Assembly (NCBI GenBank): GCA_965220345.1
Contig: OZ244822.1
Span: 186,001 to 250,000 of the forward strand
DNA from: Aldehydirespirator sp965220345
GTDB taxonomy: Bacteria > Actinomycetota > Acidimicrobiia > Acidimicrobiales > Aldehydirespiratoraceae
Length of the DNA: 64,000 nt
Direction: 5' to 3'
The first letter of the stretch is position 1; each line of letters starts with the position of its first letter. Made by a program: the position numbers and the translations under genes. This document shows positions 44,385 through 52,156 of this stretch, in pieces. Below the pieces are notes generated by a model. That model was not told where the DNA came from. It searched no databases and worked only from the letters and a program-made list of their open reading frames with translations.

Positions 44385-45179
44385 TCATGACGATCTCCTA
44401 GCTGCGAAATACCAAGGCATGGCGAAGCGCTCTAGCAGCACAGCCAACGCATAAAGGCCGATGCCCAGCAGCGAGCCAGCCAAAACGGCAGCCCATGCGT
44501 CGTTGTAGCGGGTCAGCCCTGCCGAGTTAGTGATTAGGTTGCCGAGAGCGTCTTGGCGGCCACCAAAATATTCGGCGACGATCGCTGCGATCACCGACAA
44601 CGACGTGGCCAGCTTGAGCGCCGTAAAAAAGAACGGCATGGCATTGGGGATGCGCACCTCGCGCATGATCCGCCATTTGCCTGCACCATATGACTCCATC
44701 AACTCGATCTGGCTTGGTTCCACCCGAGTCAGGCCGCGGGCAGTGTTGATGAAAATCGGGAAGAACACGAGCACCACCACTACCGCCTGATTGGAGCGCG
44801 GTGACAGTATCCCGAACCAGGCGTTGAAGATCGGTGCCAAAGCGATGATTGGCACTGCGTTGACGGCCACCGCTAAAGGAGTCAGCGTCTCGTTAGCAGC
44901 TCGAAAAGCGGTCACTAGCAAAGCGAACGCAACCCCGACTATCACCCCGGCTAATAGTCCGGTCAAGACGATGAAGCCGGTCACCCGTGTAGCGGTGACA
45001 ATGGCATCGAAGTTCTCAGCTACTGCGCTGGCGATCTCAGAGGGAGGCGGCAACACGAATCCGTCAGGACGCAGCACCGCTAGCACGATCTCCCAGACCG
45101 CGAATATCGCCACGGCGGCCACCACTGGTGGCAACCATGAACGAAACAGCGCAGAGGCTGCGCCCATTGCGCTGGACAC
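44385..45179 (-). CDS. ABC permease, SsuC/ThiX/TauC family (second permease)
   Basis: This is a 264-residue integral membrane protein with about six hydrophobic segments. The EAA loop is MESYGAGKWRIMREVRIPNAMPFFFTALKLA near 165-195. It starts at a GTG two bases after the ATPase stop, with gaggag just upstream, so translation is coupled. It pairs with the permease at 46000-47088, probably as a heterodimer. Confidence 0.9.
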   Translation of the reverse strand: MSSAMGAASALFRSWLPPVVAAVAIFAVWEIVLAVLRPDGFVLPPPSEIASAVAENFDAIVTATRVTGFIVLTGLLAGVIVGVAFALLVTAFRAANETLTPLAVAVNAVPIIALAPIFNAWFGILSPRSNQAVVVVLVFFPIFINTARGLTRVEPSQIELMESYGAGKWRIMREVRIPNAMPFFFTALKLATSLSVIAAIVAEYFGGRQDALGNLITNSAGLTRYNDAWAAVLAGSLLGIGLYALAVLLERFAMPWYFAARRSS

Positions 45180-45181
45180 TG

Positions 45182-46003
45182 CTAGTGGTCTCCTCGCAAT
45201 GCGTTGCGCACAGCTGTGACATTGGCGAAGAAGGCTGGCTTGTCGCGGGTTGCTTCGCTGCGATCACCAAGATCATTGTCCAAGATCGCTGCGATCCGAC
45301 CTGGGCGTGGCGACATCACCACAACCTTGGTCGACAAAAACACAGCTTCGGGTATCGAATGGGTCACGAATACGACAGTTATGTTGGTTTCTGACCAGAT
45401 GCGCAGCACTTCGTTTTGCATGTGTTCGCGGGTCATCTCATCAAGCGCACCAAACGGTTCGTCCATTAACAGCAGCTTCGGGTCAAACGACATAGCGCGC
45501 GCGATAGCCACCCGCTGTTGCATTCCTCCTGACAGTTCCGCTGGATGATGCCGAGCGAACTCCGACAGTTTCACGAGTTCAAGCATCTCCGCTGAGCGAC
45601 GGCGACGCTCGGCTGCTTTCCAACCCATTAACTCAAGCGGCAGTTCAATATTGCGCGCCACATTTCGCCAATCAAACAACCCAGCTCGCTGGAACACCAT
45701 CGAATAATCCCGATCCAGTCGGGCTTGATCAGCGGCTTTGCCGTTGACCGTTACCGTGCCTTCAGAGGCATCAATCAGCGCTGCCACGAGACGCAACAGA
45801 GTGCTTTTGCCGCAACCCGACGGGCCGATAAGAGTTACGAACTCTCCTTGGCTGATATTCAGGTTGATTCCCTCTAGGGCTTTGACCTCGTTGTGACGGC
45901 CCGGATTGAAAATCTTTGAGACACATGTGATCTCGACCGCGTTCACCGGTTCGCTATTGGATGTTTCGGGTTGACTGTTCAGTGTTTCGGGTTGGCTGTT
46001 CAT
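45182..46003 (-). CDS. ABC ATPase, nitrate/sulfonate/pyrimidine-precursor type
   Basis: The 273 residues show Walker A LIGPSGCGKSTLL near 57-69, signature LSGGMQQRVAIARA near 155 and Walker B LLLMDEPFGALDEMT near 178. These are typical of SsuB/TauB/ThiZ-like ATPases. The N-terminus has a repeated NSQPET/NSEP tail of about 20 residues. It overlaps the upstream permease by four bases (ATGA) and is followed by the second permease after two bases. Confidence 0.93.
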   Translation of the reverse strand: MNSQPETLNSQPETSNSEPVNAVEITCVSKIFNPGRHNEVKALEGINLNISQGEFVTLIGPSGCGKSTLLRLVAALIDASEGTVTVNGKAADQARLDRDYSMVFQRAGLFDWRNVARNIELPLELMGWKAAERRRRSAEMLELVKLSEFARHHPAELSGGMQQRVAIARAMSFDPKLLLMDEPFGALDEMTREHMQNEVLRIWSETNITVVFVTHSIPEAVFLSTKVVVMSPRPGRIAAILDNDLGDRSEATRDKPAFFANVTAVRNALRGDH

Positions 46004-47088
46004 GTGAGCGTTTCTCGTCCTTTGCGGCCTACTAGGGCGTATTCAATTGTTGAGATGACTACGAACACGAATATTCCTAATGCGGCTGCGCCAAGCACGG
46101 CAATATAAAGACGTTCAGGGCCGGTTGTGTATCGCTGAGCTTCTAGCAGCACTCTGCGGCCTAGTCCTCCTTTTACCCCGGCTGAAATCTCGCCCACGAT
46201 TGCCCCAACCACGCTGGCGGTGGCAGCAATCTTGAATGCCGCGAACAGATACGGCAAAGATGCCGGGAAGCGCAGCCGCCATAATGTCTGACCCCAGCGT
46301 GACGCATATGAGTCCATCAACTCAAGGTTCTCGAGGCGCGGTGATTGCAGGCCGCGCAGGCCGTTAATGGTCACTGGAAAAAACGTGAGGTAGGTGGCGA
46401 TAATCGACACCGACATCCAGTCCTGCCATTCAAAAGGCATGAAATCGAAGCTTTTGCGCCCCCAGATCACAATGATCGGAGCGATAGCAATCAGTGGAAT
46501 CGTCTGGCTGGCGATCACATGAGGCACCAGAGCACGCTCTAGACGACTGGAGGTGGTCAACAGCACGGCGATAGCCAAACCGACCAGCACTCCGATAGCG
46601 AAACCCGCTGCTGCCTCACGCAAAGTGAACGCTGCTTCTTTGGCGACAATCGACCAGAACGCTTCGTCGGTGCCTCGGGGCTGTTCGAAGATGCCCGAAA
46701 CGATGTCGCTAACTGGCGGCATTTTGAGATCATCAGAGCCCGGCAGGATTGATCCGATCACCGGCCAGTCGGACTGTGCGTCATCAATGGCGCTGCCAAA
46801 CTGCTTGTACACGCTGTAAGCAAGTGCCAGCACGCAGATGAACACCGCCAACACAACTGTCTGACGAACGGTTCTAAGCAGTCGTTGGCGGCGCTGCTCA
46901 CGAGTGGCTTGTAGGCGTATCCGCTGCTCAAAAACGATGGGATCATCGGCGGGTGTCACTGCGTCTAACCCCGAGCCAGAGACAGCTTCGTCCTCAACTG
47001 CGGTTTGTTCTTCAACTTCGGCTTCAACAAGGTTCCCAGGCGGGTCGTCTCCAAACTGGGGGCTTGAAGGCTGAGTGTTCGTGTTCAC
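46000..47088 (-). CDS. ABC permease, SsuC/ThiX/TauC family (first permease)
   Basis: This 362-residue membrane protein is longer than the family's usual 250-280 because of an 85-residue acidic N-terminal cytosolic part. The EAA loop is LMDSYASRWGQTLWRLRFPASLPYLFAAFKIA near 265-295. The start is GTG at 47088. The four-base overlap with the ATPase gene supports one transporter unit. Confidence 0.9.
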   Translation of the reverse strand: MNTNTQPSSPQFGDDPPGNLVEAEVEEQTAVEDEAVSGSGLDAVTPADDPIVFEQRIRLQATREQRRQRLLRTVRQTVVLAVFICVLALAYSVYKQFGSAIDDAQSDWPVIGSILPGSDDLKMPPVSDIVSGIFEQPRGTDEAFWSIVAKEAAFTLREAAAGFAIGVLVGLAIAVLLTTSSRLERALVPHVIASQTIPLIAIAPIIVIWGRKSFDFMPFEWQDWMSVSIIATYLTFFPVTINGLRGLQSPRLENLELMDSYASRWGQTLWRLRFPASLPYLFAAFKIAATASVVGAIVGEISAGVKGGLGRRVLLEAQRYTTGPERLYIAVLGAAALGIFVFVVISTIEYALVGRKGRETLT

Positions 47089-47136
47089 AGCTAAATATTG
47101 ACGGGCCAGGGCTTCATAGCAAGTTCAGTCTCGGTC

Positions 47137-48138
47137 TTAGTCTCGTAGCGCTGGGATGATGCGCTGACCGTATGCGTTGAGCGTTTCGTCTTTGGCATCA
47201 TGCATTAGATAGATGGCGAACTGGTCCACTCCAAGGTCGCGCAGTTCTCGCAGCCTGGCGATGTGGTTGGCATCGTCTCCAAGCAGACAGAAGCGGTCAA
47301 TCACTTCATCAGGCACAAAATCGGTATGAGTGTTGCCCGCTTTGCCGTGCTCGGCATAGTCATAGCCTTGGCGCCCGGCGATGTAGTCGGTGAGAGCCTG
47401 CGGCACTCCAGCGCCAGCATCTCCGTATCGGTCAACTAGGTCGGCCACATGATTGCCGACCATCCCGCCGAACCAGCGCACCTGATCACGCTGATGAGCC
47501 AGATCATCCCCCACATAAGCGGGTGCAGCCACACAAATGTAGAGATCGTTGGGGTTACGGCCAGCTTCTGTGGCGGCTCGGCGCACCGCTGCAACAGTCC
47601 ATTCGGTGATCTGCGGGTCAGCTAGCTGCAAGATGAAGCCGTCGGCTTGCTCTCCGCAGAGCCGCAAAGCCCGCGGCCCGTATGCCGCCATCCAAACATC
47701 AAGACGGCCGCCTTTCGCCCAGGCGATCTGCTGGTGGGTGCCGTTGTAGTCAACTTCTTGACCTTCGGCCAGTCCTTTGATTACGCTCATTGAGTCACCC
47801 AGAGTGGCAAGGCTGGTGGGAGTGTGGCCGAGCACTCGCATAGCCGAGTCGCCGCGGCCAATGCCGCAGACAGTGCGGTTGCCGAACATGTCGTTGAGCG
47901 TGGCGAACAACGATGCGGTGACCGTGGGATTGCGGGTGCCCGGGTTAGTGACCATCGGCCCGACGATCATGCGGTTGGTGGCTGACAGCATCTGGCTGTA
48001 GATAACGAAAGGCTCTTGCCACAACACATGGCTGTCGAAGGTCCATCCGTAGCTGAACCCGTGCGTTTCGGCGGTGCGGGCTAGATCCACCACACGCCAC
48101 GCTGGCGGATCGGTTTGCAGCACTACTCCGAAGTCCAC
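47137..48138 (-). CDS. LLM-class F420-dependent oxidoreductase (TIGR03842-like)
   Basis: This 333-residue luciferase-like TIM-barrel protein begins MDFGVVLQTDPPAWRVVDLA and has SYGWTFDSHVLWQEPFVIYSQ and CGIGRGDSAMRVLG, as in the TIGR03842 group. The start is GTG at 48138 with aggagg upstream. Members use F420 or flavin; RutA, the uracil ring-opening enzyme, is a distant luciferase-like relative. It lies between the CoA-acylating dehydrogenase and the transporter genes, so it probably acts on the imported compound. The exact reaction is not established. Confidence 0.87.
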   Translation of the reverse strand: MDFGVVLQTDPPAWRVVDLARTAETHGFSYGWTFDSHVLWQEPFVIYSQMLSATNRMIVGPMVTNPGTRNPTVTASLFATLNDMFGNRTVCGIGRGDSAMRVLGHTPTSLATLGDSMSVIKGLAEGQEVDYNGTHQQIAWAKGGRLDVWMAAYGPRALRLCGEQADGFILQLADPQITEWTVAAVRRAATEAGRNPNDLYICVAAPAYVGDDLAHQRDQVRWFGGMVGNHVADLVDRYGDAGAGVPQALTDYIAGRQGYDYAEHGKAGNTHTDFVPDEVIDRFCLLGDDANHIARLRELRDLGVDQFAIYLMHDAKDETLNAYGQRIIPALRD

Positions 48139-48229
48139 TGCTGTTCCTCCTTGATGATCTGTTGTGTCATGGCTGCTAGCGCAATCAGTTAGGCAATGTT
48201 GTCGACGTTGTCGGCGTATAAACGGGCGT

Positions 48230-49717
48230 TCAGCGGTTGCGGGGGAACCCTAGGTCAACGCTGCTGTCGGCAGGGTCGGGCCAGCGGGCGGTTATTGCTT
48301 TGGCTTTGGTGAAGAAGTGGATGCCTTCAGGGCCGTACATGTGGGTATCACCAAACAGCGAGTTCTTCCAGCCGCCGAATGAGTGATAACCAACCGGCAC
48401 AGGGATGGGCACGTTTATCCCGACCATGCCAGCATCAGCATCAAGTTGGAACTGCCGAGCCGCTCCGCCGTCACGAGTGAAGATGGCTGCGCCGTTACCC
48501 CACGGGTTCTGCGCCATCAACTCCACGGCTTCGTGGTAGCTATCGGCACGCACCACGCACAGCACCGGCCCGAAAATCTCGTCACGATAAACCGACATGT
48601 CAGCGGTTACATGATCTAGCAGCGACACCCCCAAAAAGAAGCCGTTGCTGTCAAAGTCTGCGTCGCGCCCGTCCGCTACCACGGTGGCACCCTCCGCGGC
48701 ACCTGCACCTATATAAGAGGCGACCCGGTCACGGTGCTCACGGGTGATTAGCGGCCCCATCTCAGAGTCGGGTTCGTTTCCAGGGCCGATGCGGAGCTTG
48801 TCGATGCGCACCTTGATGGCATCAACTAGCGGATCGGCGCAGTCTCCTACTGCCACCACCACCGACACCGCCATGCAGCGCTCGCCAGCAGATCCGTAGG
48901 CCGCCGAAACAGCCGAGTCAGCGGCAAGGTCAATATCGGCATCGGGCAGCACCACCATATGGTTTTTGGCACCGCCAAGAGCCTGCACCCGCTTGCCAGC
49001 AGCGGTGCCGGTCTCATACACGTAGCGGGCTACCGGGGTAGAGCCCACGAAACTGACCGCAGCCACATCAGGATGGGTTAGCAGCCGATCAACTGCCACT
49101 TTGTCTCCGTTAACCACATTCAGCACGCCGGGCGGGAAACCGGCTTCAGCGAACAGTTCAGCCACCAGCCGTGGAGCCGAAGGGTCACGTTCGGATGGTT
49201 TGAGAACGAACGTGTTGCCGCAAGCTACTGCGTTTGGGAACATCCACAGCGGCACCATCGCCGGGAAGTTGAAAGGCGTGATCCCGGCCACCACGCCTAG
49301 GGGCTGTCGCACTGTGTAGACATCCACGCCTGATGAGGCTTGAGAGTTGAAGCTGCCTTTGAGCAGGTCAGCTAAACCGCAGGCGTATTCGATGTTCTCT
49401 AGACCTCGTGCGACTTCGCCCAGAGCATCAGAATGGACTTTGCCGTGCTCTGCGGTTAGACGGGTAGCGATCTCGCTGGCGTTGGCTTCCACCAGATTGC
49501 GGAAAGCGAACATCAGCTTGGTGCGCGCCGCTAGAGATGTGGTGCTCCATTCCTCGAAAGCTGATTTGGCGGCAGCGACTGCAGCATCGACTTCGGCTGC
49601 GTCGGCTAACCCGACTTCGGCGCTTTGTTCGCCAGTGGCGGGATTAAATACCGGCTGTGCCCGCCCCGACTCGCAAGCCGCAGCAGCGCCGTTCACGAAA
49701 TGCTCAATAGTCTTCAT
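48230..49717 (-). CDS. mmsA: CoA-acylating (methyl)malonate-semialdehyde dehydrogenase
   Basis: This 495-residue aldehyde dehydrogenase converts methylmalonate semialdehyde to propionyl-CoA or malonate semialdehyde to acetyl-CoA with NAD and CoA. It starts KTIEHFVNGAAAACESGRAQPVFNP as in MmsA. NAD-binding GSTPVARYVYETG is near 225, and the catalytic cysteine is in SAGERCMAVSV near 282. Thymine and uracil breakdown give exactly these semialdehydes, as do valine and myo-inositol breakdown. It is the first gene of the leftward operon; aaggagc precedes the ATG. Confidence 0.92.
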   Translation of the reverse strand: MKTIEHFVNGAAAACESGRAQPVFNPATGEQSAEVGLADAAEVDAAVAAAKSAFEEWSTTSLAARTKLMFAFRNLVEANASEIATRLTAEHGKVHSDALGEVARGLENIEYACGLADLLKGSFNSQASSGVDVYTVRQPLGVVAGITPFNFPAMVPLWMFPNAVACGNTFVLKPSERDPSAPRLVAELFAEAGFPPGVLNVVNGDKVAVDRLLTHPDVAAVSFVGSTPVARYVYETGTAAGKRVQALGGAKNHMVVLPDADIDLAADSAVSAAYGSAGERCMAVSVVVAVGDCADPLVDAIKVRIDKLRIGPGNEPDSEMGPLITREHRDRVASYIGAGAAEGATVVADGRDADFDSNGFFLGVSLLDHVTADMSVYRDEIFGPVLCVVRADSYHEAVELMAQNPWGNGAAIFTRDGGAARQFQLDADAGMVGINVPIPVPVGYHSFGGWKNSLFGDTHMYGPEGIHFFTKAKAITARWPDPADSSVDLGFPRNR

Positions 49718-49733
49718 GTCGCTCCTTGATATA

Positions 49734-49761
49734 TAGCGCTCAGTGATGCCTAGCGCTCAGT
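49734..49761. repeat. Short direct repeat in the mmsA leader
   Basis: tagcgctcagt occurs at 49734-49744 and again at 49751-49761, a 17-base period, with the palindrome AGCGCT in each. It lies 17-44 bases upstream of the mmsA ATG. It could be an operator, but its position overlapping the leader makes this tentative. The rest of the gap to 49965 holds no gene I can see. Confidence 0.4.
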
Positions 49762-49965
49762 AGATCAGTCACGGTCGCTTCGACAACAGACATATGCGCC
49801 TCCTCGGAGTGCAGCATTCTAGGAGTAATTCTCATATTCGCTAAATCGGCCAAGAGGCTGATCTATGGACTTGTCCAGTTTGTCTCCAGTTATTGCACAA
49901 GACTTAATAGTTAAGCGCAAGATTTCAGCGGAGGCTAGTTCTGCTCGGTGTTGTCTAGATGTCGT

Positions 49966-50274
49966 CTATGTGCTGTTGACTGCTTGACTGAGCAGTTCAG
50001 CGACTCGCCGCTCTATGGCGCTGCGAGGTTTCAATGGCGGCAGAGGCGGCAGGTCATGCACCGCTACGAGTTCAAGACCAAGCGCTTCTAACACGCGCGC
50101 CGCTATGTCTGCGCGCAAGTTGGGCGTGCCTTTTTCGATCTGGATGATCCACTGCCTAGTGGTTCTAGCCCGGCGAGCCAGCTCGGCTTGGCTTAGCATG
50201 GCCGCCTTCCGCTGGGAGCGGACAAGCGCCCCCACGTCAGCAACAGAACACAATTCGGTGTTGCGGTCAGGCAT
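49966..50274 (-). CDS. XRE-family helix-turn-helix protein, HipB-like
   Basis: This 102-residue protein starts at MPDRNTELC (50274). The HTH occupies residues about 15-70 (LVRSQRKAAMLSQAELARRARTTRQWIIQIEKGTPNLRADIAARVLEALGLEL), the typical HipB/XRE layout. A Pro-rich link and a short helical tail follow. The ATG overlaps the stop of the upstream XRE gene by eight bases. No HipA-type kinase or other toxin gene follows; the next gene is mmsA 249 bases on. Confidence 0.75.
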   Translation of the reverse strand: MPDRNTELCSVADVGALVRSQRKAAMLSQAELARRARTTRQWIIQIEKGTPNLRADIAARVLEALGLELVAVHDLPPLPPLKPRSAIERRVAELLSQAVNST

Positions 50275-50503
50275 CTTCACTATCCAAGCGGCGCACTTCG
50301 ACTTTAGCGTTGAGGGCAGCGAATATGGCGAGCAGATCATCCAAAGACGGGGTACGAGAGCCACGCTCAATAGCCGAAACCCAGCTCTGGCTTCTGCCGA
50401 GCGCTGCTGCGAGATGCGTCTGCTGCCAGCCGCGCCGTTGTCGCAAGTGCCGTATGACAAGGCACCGGTTTGCTTCAGTCATCAGCGACAACGTTTCTGT
50501 CAT
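50267..50503 (-). CDS. XRE-family helix-turn-helix protein, small
   Basis: This 78-residue protein is nearly all HTH (VIRHLRQRRGWQQTHLAAALGRSQSWVSAIERGSRTPSLDDLLAIFAALN). It starts at ATG 50503, and an AT-rich stretch with TATATT lies about ten bases upstream. The eight-base overlap with the following XRE gene indicates one transcript. It is probably an autoregulated transcription factor or antitoxin; its partner is not visible. Confidence 0.75.
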   Translation of the reverse strand: MTETLSLMTEANRCLVIRHLRQRRGWQQTHLAAALGRSQSWVSAIERGSRTPSLDDLLAIFAALNAKVEVRRLDSEDA

Positions 50504-50597
50504 AGATCGTAATATATCGTGAATACGCCGATAACTGACACTTTAGCAATGTCGGGGGCCCTCTGTTGCGACGCAATGATTTGCGAAGTTTCGCTTT

Positions 50598-50672
50598 CTA
50601 GGGATCGTCAAAGAGCCGCTCAGGACAGTCGTTGCTGCGTATCGGTATTCGACATATCGAAGTCCGAGACAT
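50598..50672 (-). pseudogene. 24-codon reading frame behind a repeat array, possible truncated DUF4143-type ATPase gene
   Basis: The frame MSRTSICRIPIRSNDCPERLFDDP-stop starts six bases after a ggagg (on the coding strand), directly behind the 23-bp repeat array at 50678-50746. Upstream of the DUF4143 ATPase at 35798-37117 the same type of array is found, so this may be the left-over start of such a gene. The protein itself is too short to prove this. Confidence 0.3.
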
Positions 50673-50677
50673 CTGCT

Positions 50678-50746
50678 CCTCCAATTCCGAAATAAATAAC
50701 CCTCCAATTCCGAAAGTAAACCCCCTCGAAATACGAATCTGAGGCC
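50678..50746 (-). promoter_or_regulatory. 23-bp tandem repeats, second locus
   Basis: Units at 50678-50700 and 50701-50723 share cctccaattccgaaa; 50724-50746 is a degenerate third unit. On the minus strand the core GGGTTTACTTTCGG resembles the GGTGTAACCTTTC core of the array at 37147-37215, with the same 23-base period and the same position just before an ATG. Confidence 0.6.
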
Positions 50747-51212
50747 AGCCGCCAGCTAACCATTGAGCGACGAGATCGCCGCAGTGGGCCACTGGCGAAC
50801 TCGCCTACCGCCTTGACGACCGCATAATCGCCACCCCCATCAACACACTCTGGACCGCCCCTAACAGAGTAAGTGAGTGATGAATGTCACTGACACTGCT
50901 TACGGTGATCAGCCGAAACGGCAGCGACTCTGACGGTTCAGACCGCTTCATTGCATCATCAGCTGCCACTTCGTGACTGTGTGGTGAGTCGGCCATAGAA
51001 GTATCTGGTTGCTTTAAGGTGTATTATCACATCACTTATGTATCAACACATGTGATTGTAACGCACTTCCGCGAGATGCCGACCCTAGAGACGATGAACA
51101 AGACACCGAAGATGGCAACTTGCCAGAGATGACAAGTTGCCAGTAACTGGGACTGGTGGTCAGAACTAAAGCTTGAAGCCTTAAGGAACTATCTGAAGAG
51201 GTGCGAGCAGGT
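50747..51212. other. Region without recognisable gene, with two inverted repeats
   Basis: No gene can be supported here. Two dyads are visible: ATCACAT at 51026-51032 with ATGTGAT at 51050-51056 (17-base spacer), and a perfect 10-bp stem TGGCAACTTG/CAAGTTGCCA at 51113-51122 and 51133-51142 with a 10-base loop and no U-run. The second lies upstream of the first hicA and could be an operator or a structure in its leader. Confidence 0.4.
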
Positions 51213-51297
51213 GGAAGGATGTCGAGCGCAAACGAGATGGGACCACCACCCGAATGGACGAACTACTAGAAGGCTTGGGTTATGCCCCCGACAGCTA
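51213..51297 (+). pseudogene. 3' remnant of an hsdM gene
   Basis: This stretch matches the last codons of the intact hsdM (53615-53695): gagcgcaaacgagatg, then atggacgaact, and ggcttgggttatgcccccgacagctag, which is identical. The rest of that hsdM copy is missing. As in the intact locus, the following hicA starts inside the hsdM tail. Confidence 0.85.
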
Positions 51298-51497
51298 GAG
51301 AAGCAATCCGCATAGTCGAACGCGACGGCTGGTACTACGTGGGTGCCAAGGGTAGCCACCGCCATTTTCGTCATCCGGTGAAGCCAGGCAAAGTAACGAT
51401 CCCAGGACCGCTGGGTACGGACCTGAGGGAGCGCACATGGCAAGATATTTTGAGACAGGCAGGATTGAAGAAACGACAACAGAAGGAGCGTGAATAA
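51282..51497 (+). CDS. hicA: HicA-type mRNA interferase toxin (copy 1)
   Basis: HicA toxins are small double-stranded-RNA-binding-fold ribonucleases that cut mRNA. The 71 residues include the catalytic His region GSHRHFRHPVKPGKVTIPG near 24-42 and a C-terminal DILRQAGL helix. It is almost identical to copy 2 up to residue 45, then diverges and is eight residues longer. The ATG lies within the tail of the hsdM remnant (17-base overlap). The stop TAATG overlaps the hicB start by one base, the standard hicAB coupling. Confidence 0.88.
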   Translation: MPPTAREAIRIVERDGWYYVGAKGSHRHFRHPVKPGKVTIPGPLGTDLRERTWQDILRQAGLKKRQQKERE

Positions 51498-51877
51498 TGA
51501 AGCTGACTTACGTGGCAGTCTTCGAGAAAACAGCCAACAACTGGTGTGCATATGTGCCAGATGTCCCCGGCTGCGTGAGTGCTGGCACCACTTGGGACGA
51601 GATGCAGGCAATGATGCGCGAAGGGCTTACCGCCCACATCGAACTCATGCTGGAGGACGGTGACCCATTGCCAGAACCCAAAATGTCCATCGACGATGCG
51701 ATTGTGCATCATGCTGAGCCGATTGAGGATTGGATCATGGAGTCATATCTGGAGTGCGGCGATCCCACTCCTTCACTGTCAACACGGTTCGAGTTCGTGG
51801 AAATTGATGTGCAAGTCCCAGAACCGACCATCCACACCGTAGAACCTGCCCAAAAAGTCCTTGAGCCTGCCCAGTAG
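51497..51877 (+). CDS. hicB: HicB-type antitoxin (copy 1)
   Basis: This 126-residue protein has the HicB fold at its N-terminus (KLTYVAVFEKTANNWCAYVPDVPGCVSAGTTWDEMQAMMREGLTAHIELMLEDG). A TRFEFVEIDVQVPE segment and a Pro/Glu-rich tail with a VEPAQKVLEPAQ repeat follow. It neutralises the preceding HicA and probably represses the pair. The usual C-terminal DNA-binding domain is not obvious. Directly after its stop come the first bases of an hsdS remnant. Confidence 0.85.
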   Translation: MKLTYVAVFEKTANNWCAYVPDVPGCVSAGTTWDEMQAMMREGLTAHIELMLEDGDPLPEPKMSIDDAIVHHAEPIEDWIMESYLECGDPTPSLSTRFEFVEIDVQVPEPTIHTVEPAQKVLEPAQ

Positions 51878-51878
51878 G

Positions 51879-51903
51879 TTGAGAATCAAGCTAACCGAAG
51901 CTG
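51879..51903 (+). pseudogene. 5' remnant of an hsdS gene
   Basis: ttgagaatcaagc followed by taaccgaag matches the start of the intact hsdS at 54674, in the same position right after a hicB stop. Similarity ends after about 23 bases. It marks the left side of a deletion. Confidence 0.6.
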
Positions 51904-52005
51904 CATTACGCTCTTGGATGCGCTACACAACCAACCAATCTTCCCCGCCGTCTAACTCCGCTCGTCGCTGGTGCGCTGGCGGGGCTTCTATTGTCAGGCG
52001 ACTTC

Positions 52006-52120
52006 GCGCTAAAGTTGTCGTCACGCGTTGAACGCATGGCGCAGTTGCTCGAAATTCAAGCCTCAGCAGTGCTGATCCGCGATCAGAGCTAACGCGGGCG
52101 AGTTGCGCTCCAGACGGCAT
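52006..52120 (+). pseudogene. Internal remnant of a YgjP-like metallopeptidase gene
   Basis: This stretch aligns to 59443-59557 in the intact gene: gttgaacgcatggcgca, then agcagtgctgatccg and gatcagagc, and gcgagttgcgctccagacggca. A TAA interrupts the frame where the intact gene reads CAG CGT. Neither start nor zinc-binding motif is present. Confidence 0.8.
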
Positions 52121-52156
52121 GGTCACCCACTTAGCCAGGCGGAGGAGAACACCACT

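Noticed and set aside
50805..50996. Minus-strand 63-codon frame starting MADSPHSHEV
   Set aside because: It has no Shine-Dalgarno, no recognisable domain and no neighbour with which it forms a unit. It is more likely a chance frame in a gene-poor stretch.
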